Below are positions 26,768 to 36,335 of a DNA stretch of 51,881 bases, in pieces. Each line of letters starts with the position of its first letter. Positions within the stretch are counted from its first letter, which is position 1. Under the pieces are notes generated by a model. That model was not told the origin of the DNA, searched no databases, and was given only the letters and a program-made list of their open reading frames with translations. The stretch lies in the NCBI GenBank assembly GCA_002410555.1, contig DHSR01000011.1, positions 1 to 51,881 on the forward strand, in the 5' to 3' direction. The stretch is from Bacteroidales bacterium UBA5281. Lineage in GTDB: Bacteria > Bacteroidota > Bacteroidia > Bacteroidales > Lentimicrobiaceae. Made by a program: the position numbers and the translations under genes.

Positions 26768-28099
26768 ATGCCGAAAAAAATTGACCGCTTCATTAAGACC
26801 AGACTGCTGAAACCCTCTTTTGTTATTGCTGGCATAATATTAATTATGCTAATGGTTAATGCAAATATCTATTGGGGCAAAGAAAGGTGGAGAAATGTGC
26901 TTATGGCCGATGCAAAAGGCTATTACGCATATTTGCCGGCAATATTTATTTATAAAGACCTCAATTTTTCTTTTTTTGATCATATTGACAAGGATAAATA
27001 CTATAAGGATTATCTCTTTTACGATTACCGGGCTTACGTCAATGGGGTTCATCTCAGTAAATATTATATGGGTACTGCTGTAATACAGCTTCCATTCTTT
27101 ATGAGTGCGCATTTGCTTGGTAAAGCAACCGGTTATGATGCAGATGGCTATTCAAAACCCTATATGTTGGCAGTGGGCCTGGCAGCACTTTTCTCTCTCC
27201 TTATCGGATTGTTATTTCTGAATCGAACACTCAAAAGTTATCATATTTCTGCTAATATTCGAATGATTGTATTGATAACTGCTGTTTTTGGTACCAATTT
27301 GTTCTATTATACGGCAAGTGAAGCAGGTATGTCACATGTTCATTCATTCGGAATCATATCATTGTTTATCTTTTTTAGCCGACGTTATTTTTTGTCGTTG
27401 AATGCCCGCTACCTGCCGGTTGTGGCTGCTGCGCTTGGACTTATAATTCTAATACGGCCTGTCAACGGTCTGATAATATTGATACTTCCGTTTATTTCAG
27501 GGAGTGGCAGGTGTTTTATGGCGGGCATTAACACAATGTTTAAATATTCTGGTTTGTTGCTGTTGTCCCTGTTCATCTTTCTTTCAATTATTTCACTTCA
27601 GTTGATTTATTACAAACTGGCAACCGGCAGTTTTTTTATCTATACCTATATCGGTGAAGGCATTCGCCTGACCCGGCCTCACGTTTTTAATATACTCTTT
27701 AGCTTTAAAAAAGGATTATTTTTATATACACCCATCTATCTGCTTGCATTTACGGGTTGCTTTTACCTCTGGAAACATAACCGGTTTGCATTGTGGAACT
27801 GGCTGATCTTTTTCTTTACCATCACCTACATATTCTCATCCTGGAGCAATTGGTGGTATGGAGGTAGCTTCTCGTCGAGGGTATATGTAGAATACCTTCC
27901 GCTTTTTATGATCATGCTTGCTTTTGGTCTTTCGCATGTGGGAAGAAGGGTATACAGAGGCATGGTTGCTCTGATCGTATTACTTATCGTGATTTGCCAG
28001 ATACAAACCTTTCAATACAGATATAATCAGATTCATTGGTCAGACATGGACCGCCAAAAATATTTTGAGGTATTTCTGAGAATCGATAAACTGATTTGA
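26768..28099 (+). CDS. Polytopic membrane protein, GT-C glycosyltransferase-like
   Basis: A 443-residue membrane protein with about ten transmembrane helices. An acidic loop after the first helix contains MADAKGYYAYLPAIF, a place where GT-C enzymes (PMT/ArnT-like) often keep catalytic Asp residues. Later motifs are HVHSFGI, FSFKKGLFLYTP and WSNWWYGGSFSSRVYVEYLP, the last typical of Bacteroidota membrane glycosyltransferase-like proteins. The probable role is sugar transfer from a lipid-linked donor; the acceptor is unknown. It begins 4 bases after the MscS-like gene. Confidence 0.65.
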   Translation: MPKKIDRFIKTRLLKPSFVIAGIILIMLMVNANIYWGKERWRNVLMADAKGYYAYLPAIFIYKDLNFSFFDHIDKDKYYKDYLFYDYRAYVNGVHLSKYYMGTAVIQLPFFMSAHLLGKATGYDADGYSKPYMLAVGLAALFSLLIGLLFLNRTLKSYHISANIRMIVLITAVFGTNLFYYTASEAGMSHVHSFGIISLFIFFSRRYFLSLNARYLPVVAAALGLIILIRPVNGLIILILPFISGSGRCFMAGINTMFKYSGLLLLSLFIFLSIISLQLIYYKLATGSFFIYTYIGEGIRLTRPHVFNILFSFKKGLFLYTPIYLLAFTGCFYLWKHNRFALWNWLIFFFTITYIFSSWSNWWYGGSFSSRVYVEYLPLFMIMLAFGLSHVGRRVYRGMVALIVLLIVICQIQTFQYRYNQIHWSDMDRQKYFEVFLRIDKLI

Positions 28100-28127
28100 G
28101 TTTCCTTGAAGGATTCTGGTTTGTGTG

Positions 28128-29429
28128 TTAGAGTTCCAGCAAAGAAGTAAGCGGATCAATGCCTTCATAAAACATGGTTTCCGGAGCTTCAAGCATTTCT
28201 TTAACCTTTACCAGAAAACTTACCGATTCTTTGCCGTCAATTACCCGGTGATCGTATGAGAGCGCTACATACATCATAGGCGCAATAACTACCTGACCTT
28301 TAACAGCAATGGGTCTTTCCACTATATTGTGCATACCCAGTATCGCACTTTGGGGAGGATTTATTATTGGTGTCGACATCATGGAACCAAACACACCACC
28401 ATTGGTAATGGTAAAAGTGCCACCGGTCATTTCCTCCAGGGTAATTTTATTGTCCCGGGCCTTATTGGCCAGATTTCTGATTTCATGTTCTATCCCCGCA
28501 AGACTTAAACTCTCTGCATTCCGTATTACAGGCACTACCAACCCTTTTGGAGCACTTACGGCTATTCCGATGTCTGCATAATTGTAGAATATCAGGTCTT
28601 CTCCGTCAATTTGTGCATTCACTTGCGGAAATTGTTCCAGGGCAATGGTAATGGCTTTGGTGAAAAACGACATAAAACCCAGCGAAATACCGTGTTTCTC
28701 CTTGAATTTGTCGTTGTATTTCTTTCTGATTTCAATAATACGGCTCATATTCACCTCGTTAAAAGTGGTAAGCATGGCTGTTTCATTTTTAACGGAAACC
28801 AGCCGTTTGGCCAGCTTTGTGCGCAAAGCGCTCATCTTTCTTCTATCCTCTTTCCGCTCACCTTTCTCTGATGATTTGGGCAACTGAGGGCTGGAAGGTG
28901 CAGATTTCATTGCATTGCTCACTTCTTCCACCTCAGCTTTGCCTATGCGCAGGCGGTTAATGTAATCGATGATGTCCTGATTTTTAAGAGATTTTTCATC
29001 CATTATCCGCCGGGCCAGCGGCGATACATGCAGTTTTATCTCTTTTTGGGTTTCAACTGAAGGAGGGGAGGCCTCTTCATCAGTTGCGGCTGCCTCTGCT
29101 TCCTGTATTTTTTCAGTTTCAGGCTTTGCTTCCGCTGTTTTGGTTTCGGGTGCCGTTCCGGGTTTGGTGGTTTTTGTTTTGGGCCCTGTCTCCTCGGTAT
29201 TTATCTGAGCAATCACCGACCCTACATCCACTGTTTCTCCGGCTTCTGTTTTCTGATGTATAACTCCGGCTGCCGAAGCATTGATGGTAAGGGTAGCTTT
29301 GTCGGAATCGATCTCAGCAATCTCAGCATCTTTTTCAACATAATCGCCATCGTTTACCAACCAGGAAGCCAGTTGTACTTCGGTTATAGATTCCCCGGGA
29401 CTGGGCACTTTAATATCTATCATAGCCAT
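28128..29429 (-). CDS. sucB: Dihydrolipoyllysine-residue succinyltransferase (E2o of 2-oxoglutarate dehydrogenase)
   Basis: A 433-residue E2 subunit. There is an N-terminal lipoyl domain with the lipoyl lysine in DSDKAT (K44), an Ala/Pro/Glu/Lys-rich linker (about 80-125), a peripheral subunit-binding domain (HVSPLARRIMDEK, about 135-170), and a C-terminal catalytic domain ending with the HRVIDG active-site motif (SYDHRVIDGKES). It transfers the succinyl group to CoA in the TCA cycle. It follows sucA by 13 bases on the same strand. M1 or M3 could be the start. E3 (lipoamide dehydrogenase) is not in this window. Confidence 0.95.
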   Translation of the reverse strand: MAMIDIKVPSPGESITEVQLASWLVNDGDYVEKDAEIAEIDSDKATLTINASAAGVIHQKTEAGETVDVGSVIAQINTEETGPKTKTTKPGTAPETKTAEAKPETEKIQEAEAAATDEEASPPSVETQKEIKLHVSPLARRIMDEKSLKNQDIIDYINRLRIGKAEVEEVSNAMKSAPSSPQLPKSSEKGERKEDRRKMSALRTKLAKRLVSVKNETAMLTTFNEVNMSRIIEIRKKYNDKFKEKHGISLGFMSFFTKAITIALEQFPQVNAQIDGEDLIFYNYADIGIAVSAPKGLVVPVIRNAESLSLAGIEHEIRNLANKARDNKITLEEMTGGTFTITNGGVFGSMMSTPIINPPQSAILGMHNIVERPIAVKGQVVIAPMMYVALSYDHRVIDGKESVSFLVKVKEMLEAPETMFYEGIDPLTSLLEL

Positions 29430-29442
29430 AATAACTTCTTTT

Positions 29443-32229
29443 TTATTTGTCAGCTACCAATGACCATTCATTGGGAGCACATACCATTTTACAAATCACA
29501 TTTGCATTCGGGCAGGTACACTCGCCAAATGCTTTTTCAACGATCTTTCGTTGTCTTACTGCATGCAGGTTACTTGATCCGGTTGCAGGGCTGCCACTCT
29601 CGGGGCGGGCAACAAGCAGAAGCTCGGTAATTTTAAAGTTGCGTAAAAAGTAAGACCAAGCACCCATATTGGCAGGCTCTTCCTGTGCCCATACATATCG
29701 CTGGGCATTGGGATAACGATCCACTATCCGGGTTAACTGCTTGTGGGGGAAAGGATAAAGTTGCTCAATACGAATAATTGCCTCGTTTGATTTGCGGTGT
29801 TCTCTTTCCTCAATTAAATCGTAATAAAGCTTTCCCGATGTAAATATAACGCGGGACACCTTTTCTGCGTCCACCTGATGGTCATCTATTACCTCCATAA
29901 AGCCGCCCTGGCTTAAATCTTTAAGCGATGACACTGCCAATGGATGGCGCAGCAGGCTTTTTGGTGTAAACACTATGAGTGGTTTACGGAAAGGTCGTTT
30001 AAGCTGTCGACGCAAGAGATGGAAAAAGTTGGCCGGTGTTGTCGCATTTGTGACCTGCATATTGTTTTCGGCACTCATGGACAAAAAGCGTTCCATACGG
30101 CCGCTCGAGTGTTCCGGACCTTGTCCTTCGTATCCGTGAGGCAAAAAGATGACCAGATCACTCATTACCTTCCATTTATCTTCGGCACTGCTCAGGTACT
30201 GGTCAACAATTATCTGGGCTCCGTTAAAAAAATCTCCAAACTGTGCTTCCCATATGGTCAGCGTGTGTGGAGAGGCCAGAGAGTAGCCATATTCAAATCC
30301 CAGTACGCCATACTCGGAAAGGGGAGAGTTGTAAATGTCAAACGGAGCCTGCTTGTCGCTCAGATGCTGAAGCGGAGTATATTTCTCTCCTGAGTCTTCT
30401 ATTGTAAGAACGGCATGACGGTGAGAGAAAGTGCCACGCTGAGAGTCCTGTCCCGACAGCCTGACCGGTATGCCTTCAACGAGCAATGAACCATAGGCCA
30501 GAAGCTCTGCCATACCCCAGTCAAGCATTCCATCAGGCTCCAGCATTGCCTTGCGGTCATTCATCAGCCGCACCAGTTTGCGGTTAAACGCGGTGCCTTC
30601 CGGCAAATGAGTAATGCTTTCGCCAATTCTCCGCAGTGTTTTAATATCCACTCCCGTTTCGGGTGACTGATCAAAATCCTCATTCACCGCTACCCTGATG
30701 TTGCTCCAGGTGGGGCCTAGAAAAGGAGTTACTTTGAGTTTTTTACTTTTGTTTGATAATTCAAGATGTTCTTCAAAGTTACGATATATTTCTTGTTCAA
30801 TAGCATCTGCTTCCTCCTGGGTTATGGTGCCTTCTGCTATGAGTTTGTCCACATAAATCTTACTTACGTCTTCATGATCCTCAATGGCCTGATATAATAA
30901 AGGCTGGGTAAACCTTGGCTCATCACCTTCATTGTGCCCATAACGGCGATAACCCAATAAATCGATGAATACATCTTTGTCAAATTTCTCGCGGTACTCC
31001 ATGGCCAGTTCTATGGTATAAACCACCGCTTCAGCATCATCAGCGTTTACGTGAAATATGGGGCTTTGTATCACCTTGGCTACATCGGTACAATAGGTAC
31101 TGCTTCTTGCATCCAGATAGTTGGTTGTGAAACCCACCTGATTGTTCACCACCAGATGTATGGTTCCACCCACCCGGTAACCTTCCAGCTCCGACATTTG
31201 AATAAGTTCATATACCACCCCTTGCCCTGCAATAGAAGCATCTCCATGTATAATTATCGGAACCGTTTTGTCAGTGTCGCCATGGTATTTCTGATCAATT
31301 TTGGCCCGTGTAATGCCTGTTACTACCGGTCCGACCGCTTCAAGGTGTGAAGGATTGGGTGCAAGGGTTAAATTTACGGTCTTTCCATTTAATGTTGAAC
31401 GTTCAAGTGTAGCTCCAAGATGATATTTTACATCTCCCAGCAATTGTTCATCATCGAACTCTTTATTGGTAAATTCATTAAAAATGTCTTTGTAGGGTTT
31501 ACCCATAATGTTGGCCAGAACATTCAGCCGGCCACGGTGAGGCATGCCAATCAAAAATTCGTCGGCTCCAAGTTCTGAGCCACGTTCAATTACAGCATGC
31601 AGGGCCGGAATCAATGATTCACCTCCCTGAAGTGAGAATCTCTTTTGTCCGGGAAAACGCCGGTGAAGAAATTTTTCGAAGAAAACGGCTTCACTAAGTT
31701 TTCGTAAAATTGTGATTTTTGTGCTCTTGCTGAATTTAGGCATATTGCGCCGGGATTCCATGCGATGCTGCAACCATTTATAAATGGTGGCATTGCGGAT
31801 ATAGGCGAATTCCACGCCTACCGATTGGCAATAGGTCTGGTTGAGGTGATCGAGAATTTTTTGCAGCGTGGCTTTCCCAATGCCTATCTCATTGCCGGCA
31901 TGAAATTCTTTTTTTAGATCATCGGCTGAGAGCCCGAAATTTTCGATATCCAGTGTTGGGCTGTATTTGCGGCGAATGCGTACCGGATTGGTTAAAGTAA
32001 AAAGATGACCCCGTTCACGGTAAGCGTTGATCAGGTTAATCACTTTAAATTCATTGGGCACTACCAGTTCAGCAGTGGCACCATTGGCATAGTTTTTCCG
32101 GGCAAACTCAAACCCGTCAAAAAAACGCTTCCATTCAGGATCAATGGATTCAGCATCCGAAAGGTATTGCTCATATAGCTGATCCGTGTAGGCAGGGTCA
32201 GCGTTCGATAAATAAGAGAACTTATCCAT
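29443..32229 (-). CDS. sucA: 2-oxoglutarate dehydrogenase E1 component
   Basis: A 928-residue thiamine-diphosphate enzyme, full length for the family (E. coli 933). The N-terminal E1o segment (FSYLSNADPAYTDQLYEQYL) is present, followed by active-site motifs FLIGMPHRGRLNVLANIMGKP and IIHGDASIAGQGVVYE, VVNNQVGFTT, and the C-terminal transketolase-like region (GQDSQRGTFSHRHAV, LPHGYEGQGPEHSSGR). It decarboxylates 2-oxoglutarate and succinylates the lipoyl group of SucB. First gene of a sucA-sucB operon, with a possible TAnnTTTG box 28 bases upstream. Confidence 0.97.
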   Translation of the reverse strand: MDKFSYLSNADPAYTDQLYEQYLSDAESIDPEWKRFFDGFEFARKNYANGATAELVVPNEFKVINLINAYRERGHLFTLTNPVRIRRKYSPTLDIENFGLSADDLKKEFHAGNEIGIGKATLQKILDHLNQTYCQSVGVEFAYIRNATIYKWLQHRMESRRNMPKFSKSTKITILRKLSEAVFFEKFLHRRFPGQKRFSLQGGESLIPALHAVIERGSELGADEFLIGMPHRGRLNVLANIMGKPYKDIFNEFTNKEFDDEQLLGDVKYHLGATLERSTLNGKTVNLTLAPNPSHLEAVGPVVTGITRAKIDQKYHGDTDKTVPIIIHGDASIAGQGVVYELIQMSELEGYRVGGTIHLVVNNQVGFTTNYLDARSSTYCTDVAKVIQSPIFHVNADDAEAVVYTIELAMEYREKFDKDVFIDLLGYRRYGHNEGDEPRFTQPLLYQAIEDHEDVSKIYVDKLIAEGTITQEEADAIEQEIYRNFEEHLELSNKSKKLKVTPFLGPTWSNIRVAVNEDFDQSPETGVDIKTLRRIGESITHLPEGTAFNRKLVRLMNDRKAMLEPDGMLDWGMAELLAYGSLLVEGIPVRLSGQDSQRGTFSHRHAVLTIEDSGEKYTPLQHLSDKQAPFDIYNSPLSEYGVLGFEYGYSLASPHTLTIWEAQFGDFFNGAQIIVDQYLSSAEDKWKVMSDLVIFLPHGYEGQGPEHSSGRMERFLSMSAENNMQVTNATTPANFFHLLRRQLKRPFRKPLIVFTPKSLLRHPLAVSSLKDLSQGGFMEVIDDHQVDAEKVSRVIFTSGKLYYDLIEEREHRKSNEAIIRIEQLYPFPHKQLTRIVDRYPNAQRYVWAQEEPANMGAWSYFLRNFKITELLLVARPESGSPATGSSNLHAVRQRKIVEKAFGECTCPNANVICKMVCAPNEWSLVADK

Positions 32230-32256
32230 TTTATAAGGACATTTGTATGTTTAATA

Positions 32257-32264
32257 CAAAAATA
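32257..32264 (-). promoter_or_regulatory. Candidate -7 box of sucA
   Basis: On the minus strand this reads TATTTTTG, matching TAnnTTTG, 27 bases before the sucA start at 32229. The -33 element is not clear. Confidence 0.35.
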
Positions 32265-32419
32265 AATCAAAAAACCGACAATGCATCTGTTTTCCCCTAT
32301 CAAACAACCAACCCTGAGGAATGTTTCCCGTTTTGCCTGAACTGAAGCCAATCTTTTAAAATTACCTGTGGGTACAGATCAGGGTATAACCAGAGCGTTC
32401 TTTGGCTGCCAGCTGACTT

Positions 32420-32450
32420 AAAAAAAAGTCCGCCGGGTGAGGCAGACTTT
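32420..32450 (-). terminator. Terminator of the ferredoxin gene
   Basis: A 10-bp stem (32425-32434 with 32441-32450) with one wobble pair and a 6-base loop, followed on the minus strand by a run of eight T. It separates the ferredoxin transcript from sucA. Confidence 0.85.
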
Positions 32451-32478
32451 ACAATGCAGTTTAAAGTGATGCTACTGC

Positions 32479-32646
32479 TTATGCAGGGTGAATTGCTTCA
32501 ACCGGGCATACATCTGCGCATGATCCGCAGTCGGTGCAAACATCAGGATCAATTTTGTAAATATCACCCTCAGAGATTGCTTCAACCGGACATTCATCAA
32601 TACATGTGCCACAAGCTGTGCAGTCATCATTAATTACGTAAGCCAT
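32479..32646 (-). CDS. 2[4Fe-4S] ferredoxin
   Basis: A 55-residue clostridial-type ferredoxin read from ATG 32646 to TAA 32479. Two cluster motifs are present: CTACGTCIDECP and CTDCGSCADVCP. The short length and the symmetric VEAI segments after each motif are typical. It sits between sucA and korA. Its likely job is electron acceptor for the 2-oxoglutarate:ferredoxin oxidoreductase encoded divergently next to it. It has its own terminator and a TAnnTTTG box upstream, so it can be made in large amounts on its own. Confidence 0.95.
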   Translation of the reverse strand: MAYVINDDCTACGTCIDECPVEAISEGDIYKIDPDVCTDCGSCADVCPVEAIHPA

Positions 32647-32692
32647 GATTTGTAAGAGTTTAAATGTGAATTAAATGGAACTTCTTCCGCTG

Positions 32693-32700
32693 CAAAAGTA
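32693..32700 (-). promoter_or_regulatory. Candidate -7 box of the ferredoxin gene
   Basis: The minus strand reads TACTTTTG, matching TAnnTTTG, about 46 bases before the ferredoxin start at 32646. No clear -33 partner. Confidence 0.35.
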
Positions 32701-32886
32701 ATACAATTTCATGGAATACACTGTTACGATTGCTATTTTTTACTGTGTCTAAATTAGCTCTGGTAGTTATAATATAAACCATCAGACTATCAATAAATTA
32801 ATAAATAATTTGCGAGGTATAGTTTTATTGCAATAAAAGAAAATAAATTTTATTCTGATTGGGAAGTCTATAGCAGATAAAAGCTA

Positions 32887-32894
32887 TATCTTTG
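32887..32894 (+). promoter_or_regulatory. Candidate -7 box of korA
   Basis: TATCTTTG matches TAnnTTTG and lies 33 bases before the chosen korA start at 32928. This position also argues for that start rather than the TTG at 32892, which would overlap the box. Confidence 0.4.
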
Positions 32895-32927
32895 CTGCAA
32901 AATAGCAAAACCAATTCTCATATAATC

Positions 32928-34778
32928 ATGGTAAAATCGAATAGTAATGTCATTCAGCGCGAGTCAGTAGTGGTTAAATTTGTGGGTGACTCCGGGGATG
33001 GAATGCAACTCTCAGGCACTTTGTTTTCTGATACTGCTGCTATGGCCGGTCTTGACCTGGCTACTTTCCCGGATTATCCGGCTGAAATTCGTGCTCCACA
33101 CAACACCATAGCGGGAGTCTCTGGCTTCCAGGTACATGTGGGAACCCGAAAAATTGAAACCACCGGTGACCTGTGCGATGTACTGGTAGCAATGAACCCG
33201 GCTTCTGTGAAGTCAAATTTAAAATGGGCAAAGCCAGGAGCAACCCTCATTGTAGATGAAAATGCCTTTGATGCACCTGCCCTCAAAAAATCTGGCTATA
33301 CCGAAAATCCACTCGATACCGATGCCTTTTCAGGATACAATGTCGTAAAGGCACCCATCACACAACTTACCCGTGAGGCAGTTGCGGGCATGGGCATCGA
33401 TACCAAGTCGGCTGACCGGAGTAAAAATATGTTTGCCCTGGGCATGATCTACCACTTGTTTGGCTGGGATCTGGATACTACAAATAAATTTTTCGAAAAG
33501 AAGTTTAAATCTCAACCTTTGGTTGTAGAGGCCAATAAACGGGTATTGCAGGCCGGGTTTAATTATGCCGAGACAGTGGAAGCCCTGTCTTCGGTTTACC
33601 AATTGACCCGTGCAAAGATGGAGCCGGGTATCTATCGCAACATCACTGGCAATATCGCCACTGCCTGGGGTTTTCTGGCAGCAGCAGAACGTTCAGGACG
33701 TCCCCTCTTTCTGGGTTCCTATCCTATAACGCCGGCAACCGATATTTTAATTGAACTGGCCAGGCACAAGTCTTTGGGAGCCAAAGTCTTTCAGGCTGAA
33801 GATGAAATTGCCGGCATTTGCTCTGCCATTGGCGCCAGCTATACGGGAAGTCTGGCCCTGACTACAACTTCCGGCCCTGGCCTTTCGCTTAAGAGCGAAG
33901 CCATCGGGCTGGCTGTGATTACTGAGTTGCCTCTGGTTATTGTGAATGTACAACGTGGTGGCCCCAGTACAGGATTGCCGACCAAATCGGAACAAAGTGA
34001 TCTCTATCAGGCCTTATTCGGGCGTAACGGAGAATGTCCGGCCATTGTTATGGCTGCCTCTACTTCGGCCAACTGCTTTTACTATGCCTATATGGCCGCT
34101 AAACTTTCAATGGAACACATGACCCCGGTTATTCTTCTTACCGATGGTTATCTGGGCAATGGCTCGCAGCTCTTTAGAATACCAAAAGTGGCCGATTTGC
34201 CAGCCATAAACCCACCCATTGCAGCAGCCAACGATCCGGATTACAAACCTTACCGCCGCAACCCTGAAACCCTTGCACGGAAATGGGCATTGCCCGGTAC
34301 CGCAGGATTGAGACATCGTATCGGTGGACTGGAAAAAGAGGATGTGTTTGGAAATGTTTCAACCGATCCTTTGAACCATCAGAAAATGGTTGACCTGCGT
34401 GCGGCTAAAGTGCAAAAAGTAGCGGAATTTATTCCCAAACAGGAAGTAGAAGGCGATGAAGAAGGTGACATCCTCGTGGTTACCTGGGGTGGAACTCATG
34501 GGCCTGCCCAGGAAGCAGTAGAACAGCTTAGGGCTGATGGCAAAAAAGTAAGCCATGCACATTTCCATTATATCATGCCACTGCCTTCAAATACAGCGGA
34601 AATATTCAGCAAATTCAAAACCATTCTGGTATGTGAACTCAACAGTGGGCAGTTTGCCAATTACCTTAAAATGACAAACTACGGCCCTAACTACAGGCAG
34701 TTTAATAAAGTGCAGGGTCTGCCATTTACTGTGGCTGAACTCAAAAAAACTATTCATCAAATGTTGGAGGAGAAATAA
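32928..34778 (+). CDS. korA: 2-oxoglutarate:ferredoxin oxidoreductase, fused gamma-alpha subunit
   Basis: A 616-residue protein. ATG 32928 is chosen over the TTG at 32892. The N-terminal domain (about 1-190) is the gamma domain (VVVKFVGDSGDGMQLSG, FPDYPAEIRAPHNT). The alpha domain follows from about 230, with GSYPITPATDILIEL, EDEIAGICSAIGASYTG and NVQRGGPSTGLPTKSEQSDL, all typical for the 2-oxoacid:ferredoxin oxidoreductase family, 2-oxoglutarate type. With KorB it oxidatively decarboxylates 2-oxoglutarate to succinyl-CoA and reduces ferredoxin, or works in reverse as a carboxylase. The korB start follows 1 base after the stop. Confidence 0.92.
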   Translation: MVKSNSNVIQRESVVVKFVGDSGDGMQLSGTLFSDTAAMAGLDLATFPDYPAEIRAPHNTIAGVSGFQVHVGTRKIETTGDLCDVLVAMNPASVKSNLKWAKPGATLIVDENAFDAPALKKSGYTENPLDTDAFSGYNVVKAPITQLTREAVAGMGIDTKSADRSKNMFALGMIYHLFGWDLDTTNKFFEKKFKSQPLVVEANKRVLQAGFNYAETVEALSSVYQLTRAKMEPGIYRNITGNIATAWGFLAAAERSGRPLFLGSYPITPATDILIELARHKSLGAKVFQAEDEIAGICSAIGASYTGSLALTTTSGPGLSLKSEAIGLAVITELPLVIVNVQRGGPSTGLPTKSEQSDLYQALFGRNGECPAIVMAASTSANCFYYAYMAAKLSMEHMTPVILLTDGYLGNGSQLFRIPKVADLPAINPPIAAANDPDYKPYRRNPETLARKWALPGTAGLRHRIGGLEKEDVFGNVSTDPLNHQKMVDLRAAKVQKVAEFIPKQEVEGDEEGDILVVTWGGTHGPAQEAVEQLRADGKKVSHAHFHYIMPLPSNTAEIFSKFKTILVCELNSGQFANYLKMTNYGPNYRQFNKVQGLPFTVAELKKTIHQMLEEK

Positions 34779-34779
34779 A

Positions 34780-35823
34780 ATGATCAATCCAGGCAATTAT
34801 ACGGTAGAACGCTCATCTGTTGAACTGAGCAAGGAAGACTTTGTAAGTGATCAAATGGTGAAGTGGTGTCCCGGTTGTGGTGCCCATGCCATTCTCTCAT
34901 CAGTAGCAAATGTTTTTCCCAAACTGGGCTACCGCAAAGAAAATATAATGATGGTATCCGGCATCGGATGCTCCAGCCGGTTTCCCTATTATGTGAATAC
35001 TTATGGAATCCATGGTATTCACGGAAGGGCCGCAGCCATTTCATCGGGTGTTAAAATTGCCAACCCTCACCTGAGCGTATGGATGACCACCGGCGATGGC
35101 GATTCACTGGCTATTGGTGGAAACCACTTTATTCATATTATACGCCGCAATATCGACATCAATATCTTGTTGTTTAATAATCAGATATACGGCCTTACCA
35201 AAGGACAGTATTCACCCACAACCCCTATGGGAAGCGTTACCAAAACTTCGCCCATGGGCACCATAGAGCATCCCTTTAATCCGGGTGAACTGGTTATGGG
35301 TGCACAGGGTACCTTTTTCGCAAGAGTGGTAGATACCAATCCCAGGCTGATGACTGAAGTGATGTTTGAGGCAGCCAGACACGATGGTACTTCTGTGATT
35401 GAAATACTGCAAAACTGTGTCATATTTGCCGATAAAACTCATGATTCAATCACCGGTAAGGAGGTAAGGGATGACCGGCAGATAGTTTTAAGAAACGGAT
35501 TCCCCATGATCTTTGGCAAAGAAAAAAACAAAGGCATCCGGCTCAATGGCACCCGCCTGGAAGTGGTTACCATTGGCGAAAAGGGAATTACTGAAAAAGA
35601 CATTCTGGTACATGATATGTACGAACGTGACCCCGGTATTCATCTGATGCTGGCTAAGATGTCCTATCCCAACTTCCCCGTGGCGCTCGGAGTGATCCGT
35701 TCGGCCAATTATCCTACTTACGACGATCTTGTTATGGAGCAGATCGATTATGCCAAAGCGCATTCAAACATTAAAAATGTAGATGATCTGTTGAATAGCG
35801 GTGAAACATGGGAAATTAAATAA
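34780..35823 (+). CDS. korB: 2-oxoglutarate:ferredoxin oxidoreductase, beta subunit
   Basis: A 347-residue thiamine-diphosphate and iron-sulphur subunit. Cluster cysteines are in KWCPGCGAHAI and GIGCSSRFPYY. The TPP-binding motif is GDGDSLAIGGNHFIHIIRRNIDINILLFNN, followed by IYGLTKGQYSPTTP. It forms the active enzyme with KorA. The genes are 1 base apart. The pairing with the neighbouring ferredoxin suggests use under low oxygen, when ferredoxin-based electron flow pays. Confidence 0.93.
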   Translation: MINPGNYTVERSSVELSKEDFVSDQMVKWCPGCGAHAILSSVANVFPKLGYRKENIMMVSGIGCSSRFPYYVNTYGIHGIHGRAAAISSGVKIANPHLSVWMTTGDGDSLAIGGNHFIHIIRRNIDINILLFNNQIYGLTKGQYSPTTPMGSVTKTSPMGTIEHPFNPGELVMGAQGTFFARVVDTNPRLMTEVMFEAARHDGTSVIEILQNCVIFADKTHDSITGKEVRDDRQIVLRNGFPMIFGKEKNKGIRLNGTRLEVVTIGEKGITEKDILVHDMYERDPGIHLMLAKMSYPNFPVALGVIRSANYPTYDDLVMEQIDYAKAHSNIKNVDDLLNSGETWEIK

Positions 35824-35985
35824 TTGGGTTAAAAGCAGAGAGGGGGATGTTGTAATCAACGATCAGCAGAGAAATGCAAAAATGATCAGCGTTTTGAATT
35901 GATTGAGTTTTTCAGAGACCAAATTTTTCATCGAGCGGGTGACTGCTCATTTGCTGGCCTGCCCCACTCAACGAAAATTATATTA

Positions 35986-36033
35986 AATTGGTAACGGTTA
36001 TTCTGATAGCTATCGGAATAACCGTTACCAATT
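35986..36033. terminator. 48-bp near-perfect palindrome, likely bidirectional terminator
   Basis: Two 24-base arms (35986-36009 and 36010-36033) are reverse complements apart from one position that still allows a G-U pair, with no spacer; the centre is GATAGCTATC. It lies between the convergent korB and GNAT genes, 17 bases past the GNAT stop, so it can end both transcripts. The CGATAGCTATCG-like core may be a repeated genomic element. Confidence 0.7.
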
Positions 36034-36050
36034 ATTCACCATTAATTGGA

Positions 36051-36335
36051 TCAACCTTTATAGAGTACATCGTGGTCTTCCGGATGACGCTCAAACATTT
36101 TTACCACAAAAGGACAAACCGGTTTAATTTTTAGCTTTCTTTCGCGGGCATGCCTGACGAGTTCTTCGAACAACTTTTGGCCATACCCCTGCCCCTTAAG
36201 TGATTCGTCAATCTCTGTACTGTCAGCTTCAATGTAATCATCATGAATTTTCCATTGAAGTTCTCCAACTTTATTGTCAATCTTTCCAATATAAAGGGAT
36301 CCTCTGCCGGCTGATTCATCAAGTTTTATATCCAT
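36051..36335 (-). CDS. GNAT-family N-acetyltransferase (YjdJ-like)
   Basis: A 94-residue protein. ATG 36335 is preferred because the family begins near this point; the upstream frame adds only a Lys/His-rich stretch. It contains the acetyl-CoA loop LKGQGYGQKLFEELVRHAR and the end KIKPVCPFVVKMFERHPE, typical of the small YjdJ-like GNAT proteins. It is probably a minimal acetyltransferase of unknown substrate. Convergent with korB across the large palindrome. Confidence 0.85.
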   Translation of the reverse strand: MDIKLDESAGRGSLYIGKIDNKVGELQWKIHDDYIEADSTEIDESLKGQGYGQKLFEELVRHARERKLKIKPVCPFVVKMFERHPEDHDVLYKG

